A stretch of DNA of 61,848 nucleotides, from assembly GCA_905182895.1 (NCBI GenBank), contig CAJJDD010000019.1, positions 1 to 61,848 of the forward strand, in the 5' to 3' direction. Source of the DNA: Flavobacteriales bacterium UBA4466 (GTDB lineage Bacteria; Bacteroidota; Bacteroidia; Flavobacteriales_D; Sanyastnellaceae). Both the position numbers and the translations under genes were made by a program. The notes below the pieces were generated by a model. The model saw only the letters and a list, made by a program, of their open reading frames with translations, had not been told where the DNA came from and did no database searches. Shown piece after piece: positions 30,724-42,047 of this stretch (positions are counted from its first letter, which is position 1; the number at the start of each line of letters is the position of its first letter).

Positions 30724-32674
30724 TTGCTATAGAGTATAGCACGTCTTTATGCACGGTGTAATTATACTTTGAACGCAGTTCGTCTATCCATCGCTGTTCT
30801 AGATAGCCTTGAAAGTCAGAGGTAATTATACCCTTGGCTTCTTTAAGCTCTTTCTCCTTTGATGGAATAAATTGAAGCAATTTGATTACATAGAATTTTC
30901 CTTCAGATTCTACAACGGTTATCTCATCTTTAGAGTTGTTTATGTTCTTTAAATAAGCTTTTTCGTCCAGAGAGAATATTCCGCTTTCATAATTAGCGTT
31001 TAACTCAGAAGAGTCGTTTATGATAGATAGAATAGAATCTTTATCTACCTGGTTGGATAAAAGCCCCATTATTTCTGTAGATATAGACTCAGAGTTTGTG
31101 CTGTAGGTTTTAACATTAAATCTATCAGGCCAAGTGTAATTAGGTTTGTTGTTTTGGTAGAACTGTTCTAGTCCAGTAGAGTCCTTTATGGCCTTAGACC
31201 AGACGAGCTCATCTGTTAGTTCGAATAATAAAATCCCATCTCTGTATTCTTGCATTAGCTGTCTAAATGGCTTATGCTTCATTTCTAATTTGGAGTCTTC
31301 GTGAGCTAATAATTCGTCATCTATCCAGTCAGAATAAGTGTTCTTAATGAATGTTTCTGCCACATCAGTGTTGGCTCTTCTTTTCTTTTTAGTCATGTAA
31401 GAATTGAAGTCAGCTAGTGTGAATTTTTTATCTTCTATAGTAAGCGCTTTTTTCTTTAGTTTCTTCGGCTTAGTAATAGCCCAATCTTTAGTAAAGAAGG
31501 AAGAATCTGCACTTTGATAGATATGTTTTAAAGATTTTTCTTTTGTACATATAGCATATTCTTTTTTCAATTTATTTAGAAAAGACTTTTTGGTTTTTTC
31601 AGCTCTTGAGTCCTTACTTACTTTAGTTTTAATTTCAGCTTTTAATTGATCAAAATCTCCGATTACTTTCTCGTCTAATTTTTGAATAATGTGCCAGCCA
31701 TATTCTGTGTGAAATGGTACAGAAACACTGCCAGAGTCTTTTAGGTTGAAAGCTACATCCTCAAATGATTTAACCATTTTTCTAGTTCCAAACCAGGGGA
31801 GTTTACCTCCTTGTTTAGACGTAGTAGCATCTTCAGAGTATTTTCTAGAAAGCTCCCCGAACTCTTCACCATTCATGTATTTCTGGTAAATTTCATTTAT
31901 TTTTTCTTCAGCTCTTTTTTGGGTTGCTTCATTAGACAGGTTACCGGCCTTAGTCATTATGTGGGCTACTAATACTTGCCCCCTAGCTGGTCTTGTCTCC
32001 TCTACTTTTAATATATGGTATCCGTAGCGAGTTCTTAAGATGTGAGAAATGTTTCCTGGTTCAGTATTGTAAGCGGCCTCTTCAAAAGGATATACCATTT
32101 GAAACGCAGAGAAAAAACCTAAATCACCACCATTATCTTTTACAGAGGGATCTTCTGATCCTCCAGAGCTTTTAGCTACAGTTTCGAAATCTTCTCCTCC
32201 AGTTGTTATTCTATCTCGTAACGTCTTTATTTTATTCCAGGCTATTAGTGTATCTGCTGGCTCAGCATCTAGATCTACTCTTACAAGAATATGTTTGGCT
32301 TTGACTTCGGTTTGTTTACGGTCATAAGCCTGCTTAGTAAGCTTGTCCAGTAAATCGCTGTCTGTAAGATAGGGTCTGGCTAATTGTTTTCTATATCCTT
32401 TGAGCTCAGCTATGAAAGCACTGTTCGTGTCTAGTTTAGCATCTTTAGCTGCCTTAACTTTAAGTTTGTAATTGACAAAAAGCTCAATGTATTCGTCTAA
32501 GGCTGCTTGAGTGGTTACGTCTTCGTTGTTGTTCTTTCTGAAAATGTATTCAAAATCTCCTAGAGTTATGTCTTCGTTTTCTAAGGTCATTATAACAGCT
32601 TCATTGTCATTTTGAGTAAGGCCAATAAAACCTATAATAAACGAGAATATGCTAGTGAAGAAAAATCTTTTCAT
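30716..32674 (-). CDS. Peptidyl-prolyl isomerase with two parvulin domains
   Basis: A 652-residue periplasmic PpiC-type chaperone with a signal peptide (FFFTSIFSFIIGFIGLTQ). The first parvulin domain spans about 125-230 (KAKHILVRVDLDAEP, GGDLGFFSAFQMVYPFEEAAY, TRYGYHILKVEETRPARG). The second follows at about 232-340 (VLVAHIMTKAGN, GGKLPWFGTRKMVKSFEDVA, TEYGWHIIQKLDEK). The C-terminal 300 residues are helical with a long Lys-rich segment. Its own promoter (TAATTTTG at 32702) lies in the gap after guaB, so it probably starts the chaperone transcript. The frame is intact. Confidence 0.9.
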   Translation of the reverse strand: MKRFFFTSIFSFIIGFIGLTQNDNEAVIMTLENEDITLGDFEYIFRKNNNEDVTTQAALDEYIELFVNYKLKVKAAKDAKLDTNSAFIAELKGYRKQLARPYLTDSDLLDKLTKQAYDRKQTEVKAKHILVRVDLDAEPADTLIAWNKIKTLRDRITTGGEDFETVAKSSGGSEDPSVKDNGGDLGFFSAFQMVYPFEEAAYNTEPGNISHILRTRYGYHILKVEETRPARGQVLVAHIMTKAGNLSNEATQKRAEEKINEIYQKYMNGEEFGELSRKYSEDATTSKQGGKLPWFGTRKMVKSFEDVAFNLKDSGSVSVPFHTEYGWHIIQKLDEKVIGDFDQLKAEIKTKVSKDSRAEKTKKSFLNKLKKEYAICTKEKSLKHIYQSADSSFFTKDWAITKPKKLKKKALTIEDKKFTLADFNSYMTKKKRRANTDVAETFIKNTYSDWIDDELLAHEDSKLEMKHKPFRQLMQEYRDGILLFELTDELVWSKAIKDSTGLEQFYQNNKPNYTWPDRFNVKTYSTNSESISTEIMGLLSNQVDKDSILSIINDSSELNANYESGIFSLDEKAYLKNINNSKDEITVVESEGKFYVIKLLQFIPSKEKELKEAKGIITSDFQGYLEQRWIDELRSKYNYTVHKDVLYSIAND

Positions 32675-32701
32675 TGGTGTTAATTAAGTGTTTTGCTTGC
32701 G

Positions 32702-32709
32702 CAAAATTA
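32702..32709 (-). promoter_or_regulatory. Bacteroidota -7 box for the PPIase/MoxR operon
   Basis: TAATTTTG on the minus strand matches TAnnTTTG, 28 bp before the ATG of the two-parvulin gene. Confidence 0.5.
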
Positions 32710-32726
32710 CAACTCTTATTATATCT

Positions 32727-34204
32727 TTATTTTATGCTATAATTAGGGGCTTCCCTAGTGATAGTTATGTCGTGTGGGTGACTTTCTTTAACACCGGCGC
32801 TAGTTATTCTAACGAATTCGGCTTCTTTTAATTTTTCGAGTGTTCCAGCACCACAATATCCCATTCCTGCTCTTAGACCACCAATGATTTGGTGCATTAC
32901 TTCTCCTACTCCTCCCTTAAATGCCACTCTTCCAGAAATTCCTTCTGGAACTAGCTTTTTGATATCGTCCTCTGCATCTTGAAAATACCTATCCTTAGAA
33001 CCTTTCTGCATGGCTTCCACAGATCCCATGCCTCGATATGATTTGAATTTTCTTCCTTCGAATATTATGGTTTCACCGGGGGATTCTTCTACTCCAGCTA
33101 GCATAGAACCTACCATGACGGTATTTCCACCTCCAGCTAGTGCCTTTACAATATCACCAGTGTATCTTATTCCCCCATCGGCTATAACGGGTATTCCTGT
33201 GCCGGCTAAAGCCTCAGAGACCCCTAGCACAGCAGAGAACTGAGGAACGCCTACTCCAGCTATTACTCTTGTGGTACATATTGATCCAGGACCTATTCCT
33301 ACTTTTACTGCATCCGCACCGGCTTTTGCTAGCGCTAAGGCTGCAGCTGGTGTAGCTATATTCCCCACCACCATATCTACCTCTTCCTTAATGTCTTTTT
33401 TTAATTTCTGGAGTAAGTCTATAACTCCTTTTGAGTGACCATGAGCAGTATCAATGATTATGGCGTCCGCACCTGCCTTTATCAGAGCAGTGGCTCTTTC
33501 TTCTGCATCAGCCGTCACGCCTATTGCAGCGGCTACTCTAAGTCTACCAAACTTATCTTTACATGAGTTGGGGAGACGAAGGCGGAGACAACGTCTTTAT
33601 AGGTAACTAATCCTATTAGTTTGTTATTTTCATTGCGACTAGGAAGCTTTTCAATTTTATGCTTTTGAAGTATTAGTTCGGCTTCTTTAAGAGTAATTCC
33701 AGAGGAAGCCTTGATAATATTCTGAGTAGTCATTACATCTCTAATCGGCTTACCGAACTCCTTTTCAAATCTTAAATCTCTGTTGGTTACTATACCGACT
33801 AAATGACCTGTTATATCTATGACAGGAATTCCACCTATCCTGTTTTCAGCCATTAATCTCTGAGCGTCTGCTACTGTAGAACCTTCTACTTGAAGAGTAA
33901 CAGGGTCCTGAATCATTCCGTTTTCACTTCTTTTCACTTTCCTTACCTCCTTGGCCTGCTGCTCTATGCTCATGTTTTTATGAATCACACCTATACCGCC
34001 TTGTCGTGCCATAGCAATGGCCATGCGGCTTTCAGTAACAGTGTCCATAGCAGCGGAGACTACAGGAGTATTTAATTCTATATTTCTGGAAAACTTAGCT
34101 TTTAGGGTTACTTCTCTAGGAAGAATTTCAGAATAAGCTGGAACGAGAAGAACGTCATCATAAGTGAGACCCTCTTTAATGACTCTTTCAGAGTTAAAAG
34201 ACAT
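32727..34204 (-). CDS. guaB: IMP dehydrogenase, one frame break
   Basis: Oxidises IMP to XMP, the committed step to GMP. The N-terminus has [19 protein letters not shown] and [22 protein letters not shown] pair follows ([18 protein letters not shown], then [17 protein letters not shown]). The catalytic loop cysteine is in [13 protein letters not shown], then [16 protein letters not shown] and RGMGSVEAM. The break near 33549 needs one added base (an A after SP) to read [16 protein letters not shown]. Length after repair is 492 residues, normal. Its own promoter TATATTTG lies at 34241. Together with purA and purK this window holds both branches from IMP. Confidence 0.95.
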
Positions 34205-34240
34205 GATTTTTTGAATTTACCGTTAAAAAATAAATTCGGG

Positions 34241-34248
34241 CAAATATA
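34241..34248 (-). promoter_or_regulatory. Bacteroidota -7 box for guaB
   Basis: TATATTTG on the minus strand is an exact TAnnTTTG match, 37 bp before the guaB ATG. Confidence 0.55.
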
Positions 34249-34273
34249 CTAATTAACTAGTGTATAAGACCGT

Positions 34274-36393
34274 TTAATTCGCGTTGAATATCAGCATGGT
34301 TAACGAACCTCTCTCTTCATAAAGCTTACCGGAACCGTCTTGGATTTCTATATAATACATATAATTCCCTTCTTGAATGAGGTTGCCATTTTTAGTTCCA
34401 TCCCACCCTAAGTCTATGTCTCGCGATTCGAATATTTGTTGCCCCCAGCGACTATAAATAATCATTCTGTAGGTAGTGAAATCAGCAAATGAAATCACAG
34501 GTTTGAATTCATCGTTAATTCCATTAATAGAAAAGGCATTCGGGATCCAAATCTTAGGGGGTTGAGTAAGACAAATTTCATTAGATAAAGAAATAGCATT
34601 AGAAATAGGATTGGCGTTTTCGCTGGCTTTTATCTGATAACAAAACTCCCCTTTAGTCGTTAGAAATTCTGCCACATCATCTTCATAAAATCTAATATTG
34701 GCTTGGTTCGATGCTAAAAACTGTGGAACCCCTCCATCGATAGTTCTGTAGATATCGTAAGAGTTTACGCCAGTTGTCCAGCCCTCATATCCTGACCAAG
34801 ATATTGTATTTACCAGATTGCCTGGATTGGCTAATCCAGACAATAGAATGGTTTTGCCAATATTAGAAATAGCCGATGTGTCGGAGCATTCATTTATTAG
34901 TGCTATTACGTATTCATAACTGTAAATTTGAGGCTCGACATCGGTATCATAAAAGGTGAATTCAGTTAGGGTTTGAGCTATATTCGAAATCGACATCTCT
35001 ATAAAAAGACTCGTTCTCGGCTTTGCGTAGCAATGCATATTCAAATGGAGTGGTGGTAGGACTCGTACTAAGTTTTATTTCTATTTCAGTCGCGGATGTT
35101 ATTGAGGCAGACACTAACGAAAACCCTGTAGGAATAGGAGGGGCGCTAACTTCTAGGGTTTGAATGTTTGATAGGGCAGTGGCCCCTTGAGTCGCTTGGG
35201 TCACTGCTGTACGCTTTAATGAAGTAGGAGTAGGTTTCGTTTGGTAAGATTGACTCATCTCTGAATTCATACTCAGCGGCAACTATAGATTCCAAAAGCT
35301 CATCTACTCCGCCATTGGTTCTTCTGTAAACTTCCACGTAGGCTAATCCATCCTCTCCCCATGGAGGTGTGGTCCAAGCCAGGTCTACAAAATCCTGACA
35401 AACCACCCATTGATAATCTAAGTAGATAGATGATTGATCATTAGGGCAGATTGTAGTTGCGCCTGGGAGAACAGTTGGGCTTAAGTTAGGTGTTGGGCAG
35501 TTGTCAAAGGACGAGACCAAGTAGTTTTCAGGGGAGGTTCCTGGAGAGGAATTAATATCTAAAAAACTAGTAGAGGAAGGGTCTGAAATGGTCTGTAGTT
35601 CAATTTGAGAACCGCCAATACATTGGTAGATTACATATCCAGCAAGATCAGTTGCGGAAGATTGAAACCATTCTAATTGAGCAAAACCGGTTAGCGAGTC
35701 CACCGTTACGGTTGTGACAATAGGGATGCCTGGGTCCGAGTGGTCTTCTACTTGGAGTGTAATTATATTTGATGACGATAAGCAAGATGAAGCAGGCTTT
35801 TTTAAATCCACTCTAAAGTTCACCAAGTCATCGCAGACTTTTACTTCGTGGTCATAGCTATTTAAACCTGTTTCATAGTCGAAAAAACCATCAAGAATCC
35901 AATTCCCTGCGGGGAATTCATAATAAACCTCATAAATAGTTCCTGCTGGTAAGAAAGATCCAGTTGGCAAGGGGTCCACCCACATTAAATCAACTAGGCC
36001 AAGTGTTATGTCTGATGTGCCAGATAGGTTTATTGTACAAAGTGAGTTAGACTCAAGGATAACCGGTCCACTTCGAATAACCCAAATCTGGTAACAGTAC
36101 TGTTGAATATTAGCATCTATTCCAGGAGCATTATCTGTAATTGATATTGAAGATATGTCTGCTATTACAGCGCCTGTACTTGTGAAAACTGCATCAGCCG
36201 GTAACTTTCTGTTGATCTGATAGCCAGTAAAATCAGCGGCTACATCTATATATTGTTCCCAAGAAATAGTGACTGAGCCATCATTATTTACTACTAGACA
36301 CTCTATTTCAGATGCTATTTGTCCTGCAAGCATCAGCGGAAAAAGGCCGATAACGAGTAGGCTTAGCTTTATAATGTGTGCGATAATCTGCAT
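34274..36393 (-). CDS. Secreted FN3-like protein with CHU_C (gliding motility-associated) C-terminus, two frame breaks
   Basis: About 706 residues, exported by Sec (LSLLVIGLFPLMLAG) and probably by T9SS. Several fibronectin III-like modules are seen (VTISWEQYIDVAADFTGYQI, VQLEW-type FAQLEWFQSSATDLAGYVIY, DFVDLAWTTPPWGEDGLAYV, NLVNTISWSGYEGWTTGVNS). The C-terminal type B sorting domain reads WIPNAFSINGINDEFKP, FTTYRMIIYSRWGQQIFES, WDGTKNGNLIQEGNYMYYIE. Frames change near 35000 and 35230. Its promoter (TATCTTTG at 36419) overlaps a GCGTTGCAA copy. Such proteins act on the cell surface, as adhesins or in gliding; no specific role can be given. Confidence 0.75.
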
Positions 36394-36418
36394 ATTTGAT
36401 GTTGCTATTTAGGCGTTG

Positions 36419-36426
36419 CAAAGATA
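36419..36426 (-). promoter_or_regulatory. Bacteroidota -7 box overlapping GCGTTGCAA
   Basis: TATCTTTG on the minus strand matches TAnnTTTG, 26 bp before the CHU_C gene ATG. Its end overlaps the GCGTTGCAA copy at 36413-36421, which would place that motif across the start of transcription. Confidence 0.5.
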
Positions 36427-36599
36427 TTACATCTTTTACTCTTACCTAAATAAGACGGTGAAATCGTGAAAAGTGTTGTTTTAAAAGGAAAATATATAAC
36501 GTTATAGCGTAAATTAACGTAAGGTAAACTTGTTTAGTTGACTGTATTTAGGGATATTTGTATGTTACAACCTGACTCTCTTAGCAATATTAATTAAAG

Positions 36600-37697
36600 A
36601 TGATGAATAGAATTTTACTTTTAGCCACTCTCATTTTATCAGTAATTTCTGCAGATGCCCAGTATAAATGGGATTTCGGAATAAAAGCAGGTGGGTCTAA
36701 TTATCTTGGGGATATTGGAGGTCAGGAATTGACTAGAAGAGATTTTATTTGGGATATAGTGGAGCAGAGTCGAATGAACTACTCAGTATTTGCTAGAAGA
36801 AAAATGAATAAAAGATGGGCGTTAGCTGCCAATGCTGATTATATAAGCGTTTGGGGGGTCGATGCTAATTCGTCTAATCCAGGCCGAAGAGCGCGAAATT
36901 TAAATTTTAGAAATAGAATAGTTGAATTAGGTGGTAGAGCTGAATTCACTATTTTCTACGACAATGATGTGGGAGGGAAAGGATACTATGATCCAGATTA
37001 CCGTTTTTTCGTATTTGCAGGACTAGCAGGTTTTTATCATAATCCTCAAGGACAGATTTTTGGCGCAGTAGATGATGATGGAAATATCCTAGACTCAAGT
37101 TATAAAAGCCAATGGTATGATTTAAGACCTTTTAGGACTGAAAATCAAGATTCAGAATATGAGAAAATTGGTCTTGCTGTTCCGGTTGGAGTAGGAATGT
37201 ATTTCACCTTCAATAAGCAGTTTAGATTGGGGTGGGAGATGAATTGGAGAACAACATTCACGGATTATTTAGATGATGTAAGTGGTCAATATGGAGATAT
37301 AGCTGAAATTGCAGCTAGAGGAGGAGATCTTGGAGCAGCTTTAGCTCAGCAGAGCAATCAAAACATTCTGAACTCAATTAATAGTGATCCAGAAACCGAT
37401 GGATTAGGAGGTTCGATTTATGACCATCAGTGGTCAGATAATGTAATTACAGATGCTGCAGGAAATTCTGAGCCAATATTAAATAAAAGAGGAGATCCTA
37501 CACATAATGATTCATATATGACAATGGCCGTAACAGGGAGTTATGTTATCAGAGGAACAAGCGGTTTCTACAAGGCTAAATACTCTTGGTTAACCCAGAG
37601 AAGAGGGTCGAGAAAATCAAGGGCTAAGTGCAAGAAAAGCTTTAGCAAAATTAGCAACCTGTCATATTACTATCCTTTTTTTTGTCAAATAGTTTAA
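36600..37697 (+). CDS. DUF6089/PorG-like outer-membrane beta-barrel protein
   Basis: A 365-residue protein with a signal peptide (ILLLATLILSVISADA) and a barrel typical of DUF6089: WDFGIKAGGSNYLGDIGG, then RWALAANADYISVWGVD, VELGGRAEFTIFYDND, FFVFAGLAGFYHNPQG, GVGMYFTFNKQFRLGWEMNW, FTDYLDDVSG. This family includes the T9SS component PorG; whether this copy is PorG or a paralogue cannot be decided. The last 25 or so codons after RRGSRKSRAK are unlike the family, and a late indel may have altered the natural C-terminus. It converges with the polysaccharide cluster with a 4-bp overlap. A 200-bp divergent gap lies upstream. Confidence 0.75.
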   Translation: MMNRILLLATLILSVISADAQYKWDFGIKAGGSNYLGDIGGQELTRRDFIWDIVEQSRMNYSVFARRKMNKRWALAANADYISVWGVDANSSNPGRRARNLNFRNRIVELGGRAEFTIFYDNDVGGKGYYDPDYRFFVFAGLAGFYHNPQGQIFGAVDDDGNILDSSYKSQWYDLRPFRTENQDSEYEKIGLAVPVGVGMYFTFNKQFRLGWEMNWRTTFTDYLDDVSGQYGDIAEIAARGGDLGAALAQQSNQNILNSINSDPETDGLGGSIYDHQWSDNVITDAAGNSEPILNKRGDPTHNDSYMTMAVTGSYVIRGTSGFYKAKYSWLTQRRGSRKSRAKCKKSFSKISNLSYYYPFFCQIV

Positions 37698-38438
37698 AAG
37701 AATTGCTTAATCTTACTCAGAGGTTTTCTGATTAGTGTGAATAAGTTTGGTTTGAGACCATTTAATTTCCAGGCCTTTCTGTCCTCACTGTTTGCTCGGA
37801 GTCTATTGTTAAGACTTGCGTTACTTTCTCCTCCAGTTCTCATCTTTGTGATCGTTTCCGGAAAATAGGAAGTAGATATGCCGTGCTTGTGGAGTACTCT
37901 CAACATGAATTCGTAATCGGCTGCAGACTTTAATGAGGTATTGTATTTTCCGTATTTCTCATAAACCCATTTTTTAACAAAGAATGTTGGGTGAGGTGGC
38001 ATCCATCCTTTTAGAAATAGGTTGTGTTTGTATTCACCAGACCTCCAAGTTCTTATTGTTTTCTTTGGGTTCAGCCTATCTACATAAACTAGGTCAGCGT
38101 AAATAGAGTCAGAATTGTTCTTATTGATAGCAGCGACTATGTTTGAAATTACAGAATTATTGGCATGTAGGCTCGTTCGCCCCAAAGATACCAACAAGGT
38201 CGCCATTGGCTTTTTCAACTCCTTTATTCATCGCGTCATAAATGCCTTTGTCCGGTTCGGAGGTGACGTGAGAAATACAGTTCTTATACTTCTCTATTAT
38301 TTTCGGAGTGTTATCTTTTGAAGCTCCATCAATAATGATATATTCAATATCATTATAGTCCTGTGCTAGGACAGATTTAATAGTATCTTCAAGAGTTTCC
38401 TGGCTATTGTAGCAAATCGTAATTATCGAGACTTTCAC
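37694..38438 (-). CDS. GT2 glycosyltransferase, one frame break
   Basis: Family 2 (GT-A fold) transferase of about 248 residues, last gene of the polysaccharide cluster. The N-terminus is VSIITICYNSQETLEDTIKS, then YIIIDGASKDNTPKII and the SEPDKGIYDAMNKGVEKANG motif that typifies WcaA/WbbE-like enzymes. After GDLVGIF the frame shifts near 38180 and continues as LHANNSVISNIVAAI, then FLKGWMPPHPTFFVKKWVYE and ADYEFMLRVLHKHGI. It starts within the WcaF-like stop (4-bp overlap). The sugar specificity is unknown. Confidence 0.85.
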
Positions 38439-38985
38439 TGGATTTTTCTTTCTTTAATTTCTACTGCAGGATTACCTCTATAAATACAAAATGACTTCAG
38501 GTCCTTGCTGGTGGCAGATTGGATAGATAAAATGCTATGAGAGAAACAAGTTACACCTCCAGACACAATTGATTTAGCACCAATCCAAACTCCATTTTCT
38601 AGAACGATTGGTTTAGCTATTAAATCAAAAGTTGAAATTGAAAAATTATGATTTCCACAGAGTAAAAGTGCTCCTTGGGAAATGCAGCAATTTTCACCAA
38701 TAGTAACAAGTTCAAGGTTGTCTATCCATACATTCTCTCCAATCCATGAATTAGCTCCAATGGTTAATTTCCATGGATACTTAATATTAACACTTGGCTT
38801 AATTACTACGTTGGCACCAATTTTGGCACCGAACATCTTGAGCAAGCTTCTTTTTAGACCATATACGGTACAAGACTAGACTTGAAAATAAGGATGTTTA
38901 CATAGTACCAAATTATCCTTTTGAACGCACTTCCAGAATCAAAATCTTTATTCTCAAAAGTAGATAAGTCAACTTCTTTATTCAT
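38435..38985 (-). CDS. WcaF-like colanic-acid-type acetyltransferase, one frame break
   Basis: Left-handed beta-helix (hexapeptide repeat) acetyltransferase of about 183 residues. The N-terminus reads VDLSTFENKDFDSGSAFKR, then IIWYYVNILIFKSSLVPYM. Adding one G near 38873 joins it to GLKRSLLKMFGAKIGANVVI. Hexapeptide coils follow (KLTIGANSWIGENVWID, VTIGENCCISQGALLLCG) with the acetyltransferase block NGVWIGAKSIVSGGVT. The likely role is O-acetylation of a repeat-unit sugar. The start ATG at 38985 lies 7 bp after the upstream GT stop. Confidence 0.82.
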
Positions 38986-38992
38986 TGTGGTA

Positions 38993-40163
38993 TTAAATAT
39001 TGTTCGAGAATAAAAGGCGGTTGTATTCTAGAGCTTCCTTATTCTTCGAAGTGGAATTCCCAAAGATAAAAGCATTTTCACTCCATCGGTCATATTCTTC
39101 TTGAGACATATCGCCGTGGTCTAATAGAGCTCCTGAATTTTTTCAAATCTGTCATAGATATGTCCCAGCCGATTTCCTTTTCTTCTAGATTTAACCAGGG
39201 AGTTCTGTCAGAAATAATTACGGGTTTTGAAGAAAGAAATGACTCTACTATTGAGTGACCAAAATTTTCATTTTGTGTAGTTAAGAAAAGAAAGTGATGC
39301 TTATTTAAAGTTGATTGAACATCTTTTGGATTGATGCTCCCATGGTGAGTAACATTAATGTTCTTAGGAAGCCCAGAGATAATAGACTTACACCGCTCCC
39401 AGTACTCCTCATCTTCTATAGGGCCATAGATGTTATAGGTGATTTCACCTTGAAAATCATGATCTAAAATGCTTAATGAATGCTTTAAGTTTTTCACTTC
39501 AGAAATTCGAGAAATATAGAACAGGTCAAGTTCGTGTTTTAGTTTTTCTCTTTTCACATGTCCATTTTCGGATTGACTAGGAAGGTTTTGAGCTATGTGA
39601 ATATTTACTGAATTTCCAAAGGCAGAAGTTACTTCCTTCTTTTCTAATTCTGAGGAAACGTGCCATGTAATCCCTTTAAATAATCCGATAAGCTTTGCTA
39701 TAAACAGAAAGCTTTTCTTTTTCGTTTTTTTTAATTTCAAAGAACCATATCCTAACATTCCTCTAGGAGCTAAAATCAGCTTTGATCCAGTGTTTAGTTT
39801 TTTAGCCAGGAATAATGGTAGAAGACTGAATTTAAATGAAAATAGACTGTTGAAATAGATGCTCTCGAATTCTTGATTCTTTAAAATAGACAGGAAAGTT
39901 TTTTTAGTTCTGTTCTCTGCAGATAGGTAGATTACTTCAGAATTCGAGGAGCTTTTCAGCCATTTATTGGGAGTTATACCTTCCAGTTCATTTCCGCTGC
40001 CAATATCAGAATTAGACGTGCATATATAAAAGAAGTAATCCTTTTCTAACGCATTAACCATATTGAAAACAGACTGAATAGGGCCGCCTGCTAAGTGTGC
40101 TGGACGATACCAATCTATGAATATCAAAATCTTCTTCTTATGAATCGATTCCATTCGCTTCAA
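38993..40163 (-). CDS. GT4 glycosyltransferase (GT-B fold), C-terminal frame break
   Basis: About 390 residues. The N-terminus has KKKILIFIDWYRPAHLAGGP and QSVFNMVNAL; the donor-binding half has FYISRISEVKNLKHSL, YNIYGPIEDEEYW, VTHHGSINPKDVQS and ENFGHSIVESFLSSKPVIIS, which is the E-x7-E region of GT4 enzymes. The frame breaks near 39130; repair adds LLDHGDMSQEEYDRWSENAF and ends at 38993. It overlaps the asnB 3' end by 26 bp if the first ATG is used, or 17 bp from the second (40154, MESIHKKK). Confidence 0.83.
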
Positions 40164-42001
40164 GCCAATTTTCTAAAACTATTAAATGCCATACCCGAGA
40201 CCAGCTAATAAGCTTGTCCCCTTTCAAAAAGCGATTCCATAGGGAAGAAACGCCTTGTGAATTAAAACAATCTCTTTTTCCTAGATTGATTAAATGTGCT
40301 TCGCAATACTCTTTTAATTCTCCTTTCATCCAACTTTCCCATGGAAAGGTGAAGCCCATTTTAGGACGATTGACTATTTCATCTGGAAGTAAATCCCCCA
40401 ATGATTCTACCAGTAATCGTTTGGGTGTGTGTGGATACTTTATTTTGTCATCCAGCATTAAAGCGTATTCAACTAGTCTATGGTCCAAGAATGGCACTCT
40501 TACTTCTAGTGCATGAGCCATACTCATTTGATCAGAATCACGAAGTAAGGTATTTTGCATATATGTGGTGATTTCCATAATAGAAACCTTACTAATAACT
40601 TCTAAGCTATTCTTATCCCCTGAAATATCTAGCGCTTTGCAATGCGATAACAAAGGGTTAGCCATCTTTTCTGAATAAGTCAGCAAGGAATTTATTTCTT
40701 TGTCAAACAGCACTTTTCGGTTTACAGAATAGGAGTGGGGCAAGTCGATGTATTCTTGTCCTAAAACATCGGCCATTTTATAACTAGCTACACTTGGTTT
40801 AAAAGCCTTTAGCATGCTTCCAGCGGCATTTCTAAAAACACCAGCAAAACTTTTAAGCCACATGTTTTGACTGAGTTGCATACTTCTTTTGAAAATAGGA
40901 TATCCAGCAAAAAGTTCATCTCCACCTAAGCCAGATAGGGCCATGGTAATACCAGAGGCTTTAGTGACTTTAGAAACCAAGTAAGTATTAGGCCCATCTC
41001 CACTAGGGAAGTCCATTGATTTAAGTGCATTCGGGATTTCCTTTAAGAAGTCATCTGCAGTTAAGAGAATTTCGTGGTGATTGGTTTTGAATTTTTTGGC
41101 AATTAGTTCTGCATAAGGCGCTTCAGAGAACTCTCTTTCATTGAAAACAACAGAGAATGTAGAAACGGGCATTTCACTGTCTTCAGACATAAGTCCAACT
41201 ATAGCAGAGCTATCAATTCCTCCACTAAGAAATGCTCCGTAAGGTACGTCAGCTTTCATTCTGTAATTCACACTAGACTTAAGAAGAGACTTTATTTTCG
41301 TTTTTACTTGAGTTTCATCTTTTAGATTCCCGAAACTTTGAGGTTCAGATATTTCCCAGTACTTATTCAGAATTCTCTCGTTGTCATTTAGTACTAGATA
41401 ATGACCTGCCGGAATGGAATGAACATTTTCTATGAGTGTTCTAGGAAAAACTTTTAAATTATTAAAACGATGAGGTATCTAGTTTTCTTTTTATTAAGCC
41501 AGATTCGAGTAGAGATCTTAATTCACTACTAAAAATGAAAGAATCGTCTGTTTCTGAATAGTAAAGCGGTTTTATTCCTAATCTATCTCGAGCGATGATC
41601 AGCTGTTTTTTAGTTTTATCCCAAATAGCCAAACTAAACATCCCGTTAAGTTTGGATAAAAAATCGAGGCCCCATTTGGCATAAGCAGCGAGAACAACTT
41701 CAGTATCTGATGAAGTGGAAAAATTATAGTCGCTTCCAATTTCTTCTCTAAGCTCTTCGAAATTATACACTTCTCCGTTGAAAATAAAAACTAGGTTTCC
41801 ATCAGTCGAATAGTAGGGTTGGTTAGAGGCATCTGAAGTATCTATGATGCTTAATCTTCTGTGGCCTAAAGCTACAGAGTCATCAGTATATATACCGTCA
41901 TTATCTGGCCCTCTATGAGCTAGTTTAGCATTCATAGATTGAATGACCCCTTTTGGGTTCTCAATAGATTCTAATCCGAATATTCCGTTTATTCCGCACA
42001 T
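40138..42001 (-). CDS. asnB: Asparagine synthetase B-type (glutamine-hydrolysing), frame broken
   Basis: About 620 residues. The class II glutaminase begins MCGINGIFG (nucleophile Cys2) with LAHRGPDNDGIY, LGHRRLSIID and FNGEVYNFEELRE. The synthetase half has the ATP motif FLSGGIDSSAIVGLM, ALSGLGGDELFAGYPIF and LDHRLVEYALML. A piece at 41272-41461 in another frame (NVHSIPAGHYLVLND, KYWEISEPQSFG) joins the halves. In polysaccharide clusters such enzymes often amidate a uronic acid or other sugar instead of making free asparagine. That is inferred from context only; the two roles cannot be separated by sequence. Confidence 0.88.
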
Positions 42002-42047
42002 GGGTTACACTGTAAAGGTAAAAAAGACAATCAGAATAGAGGGATAT

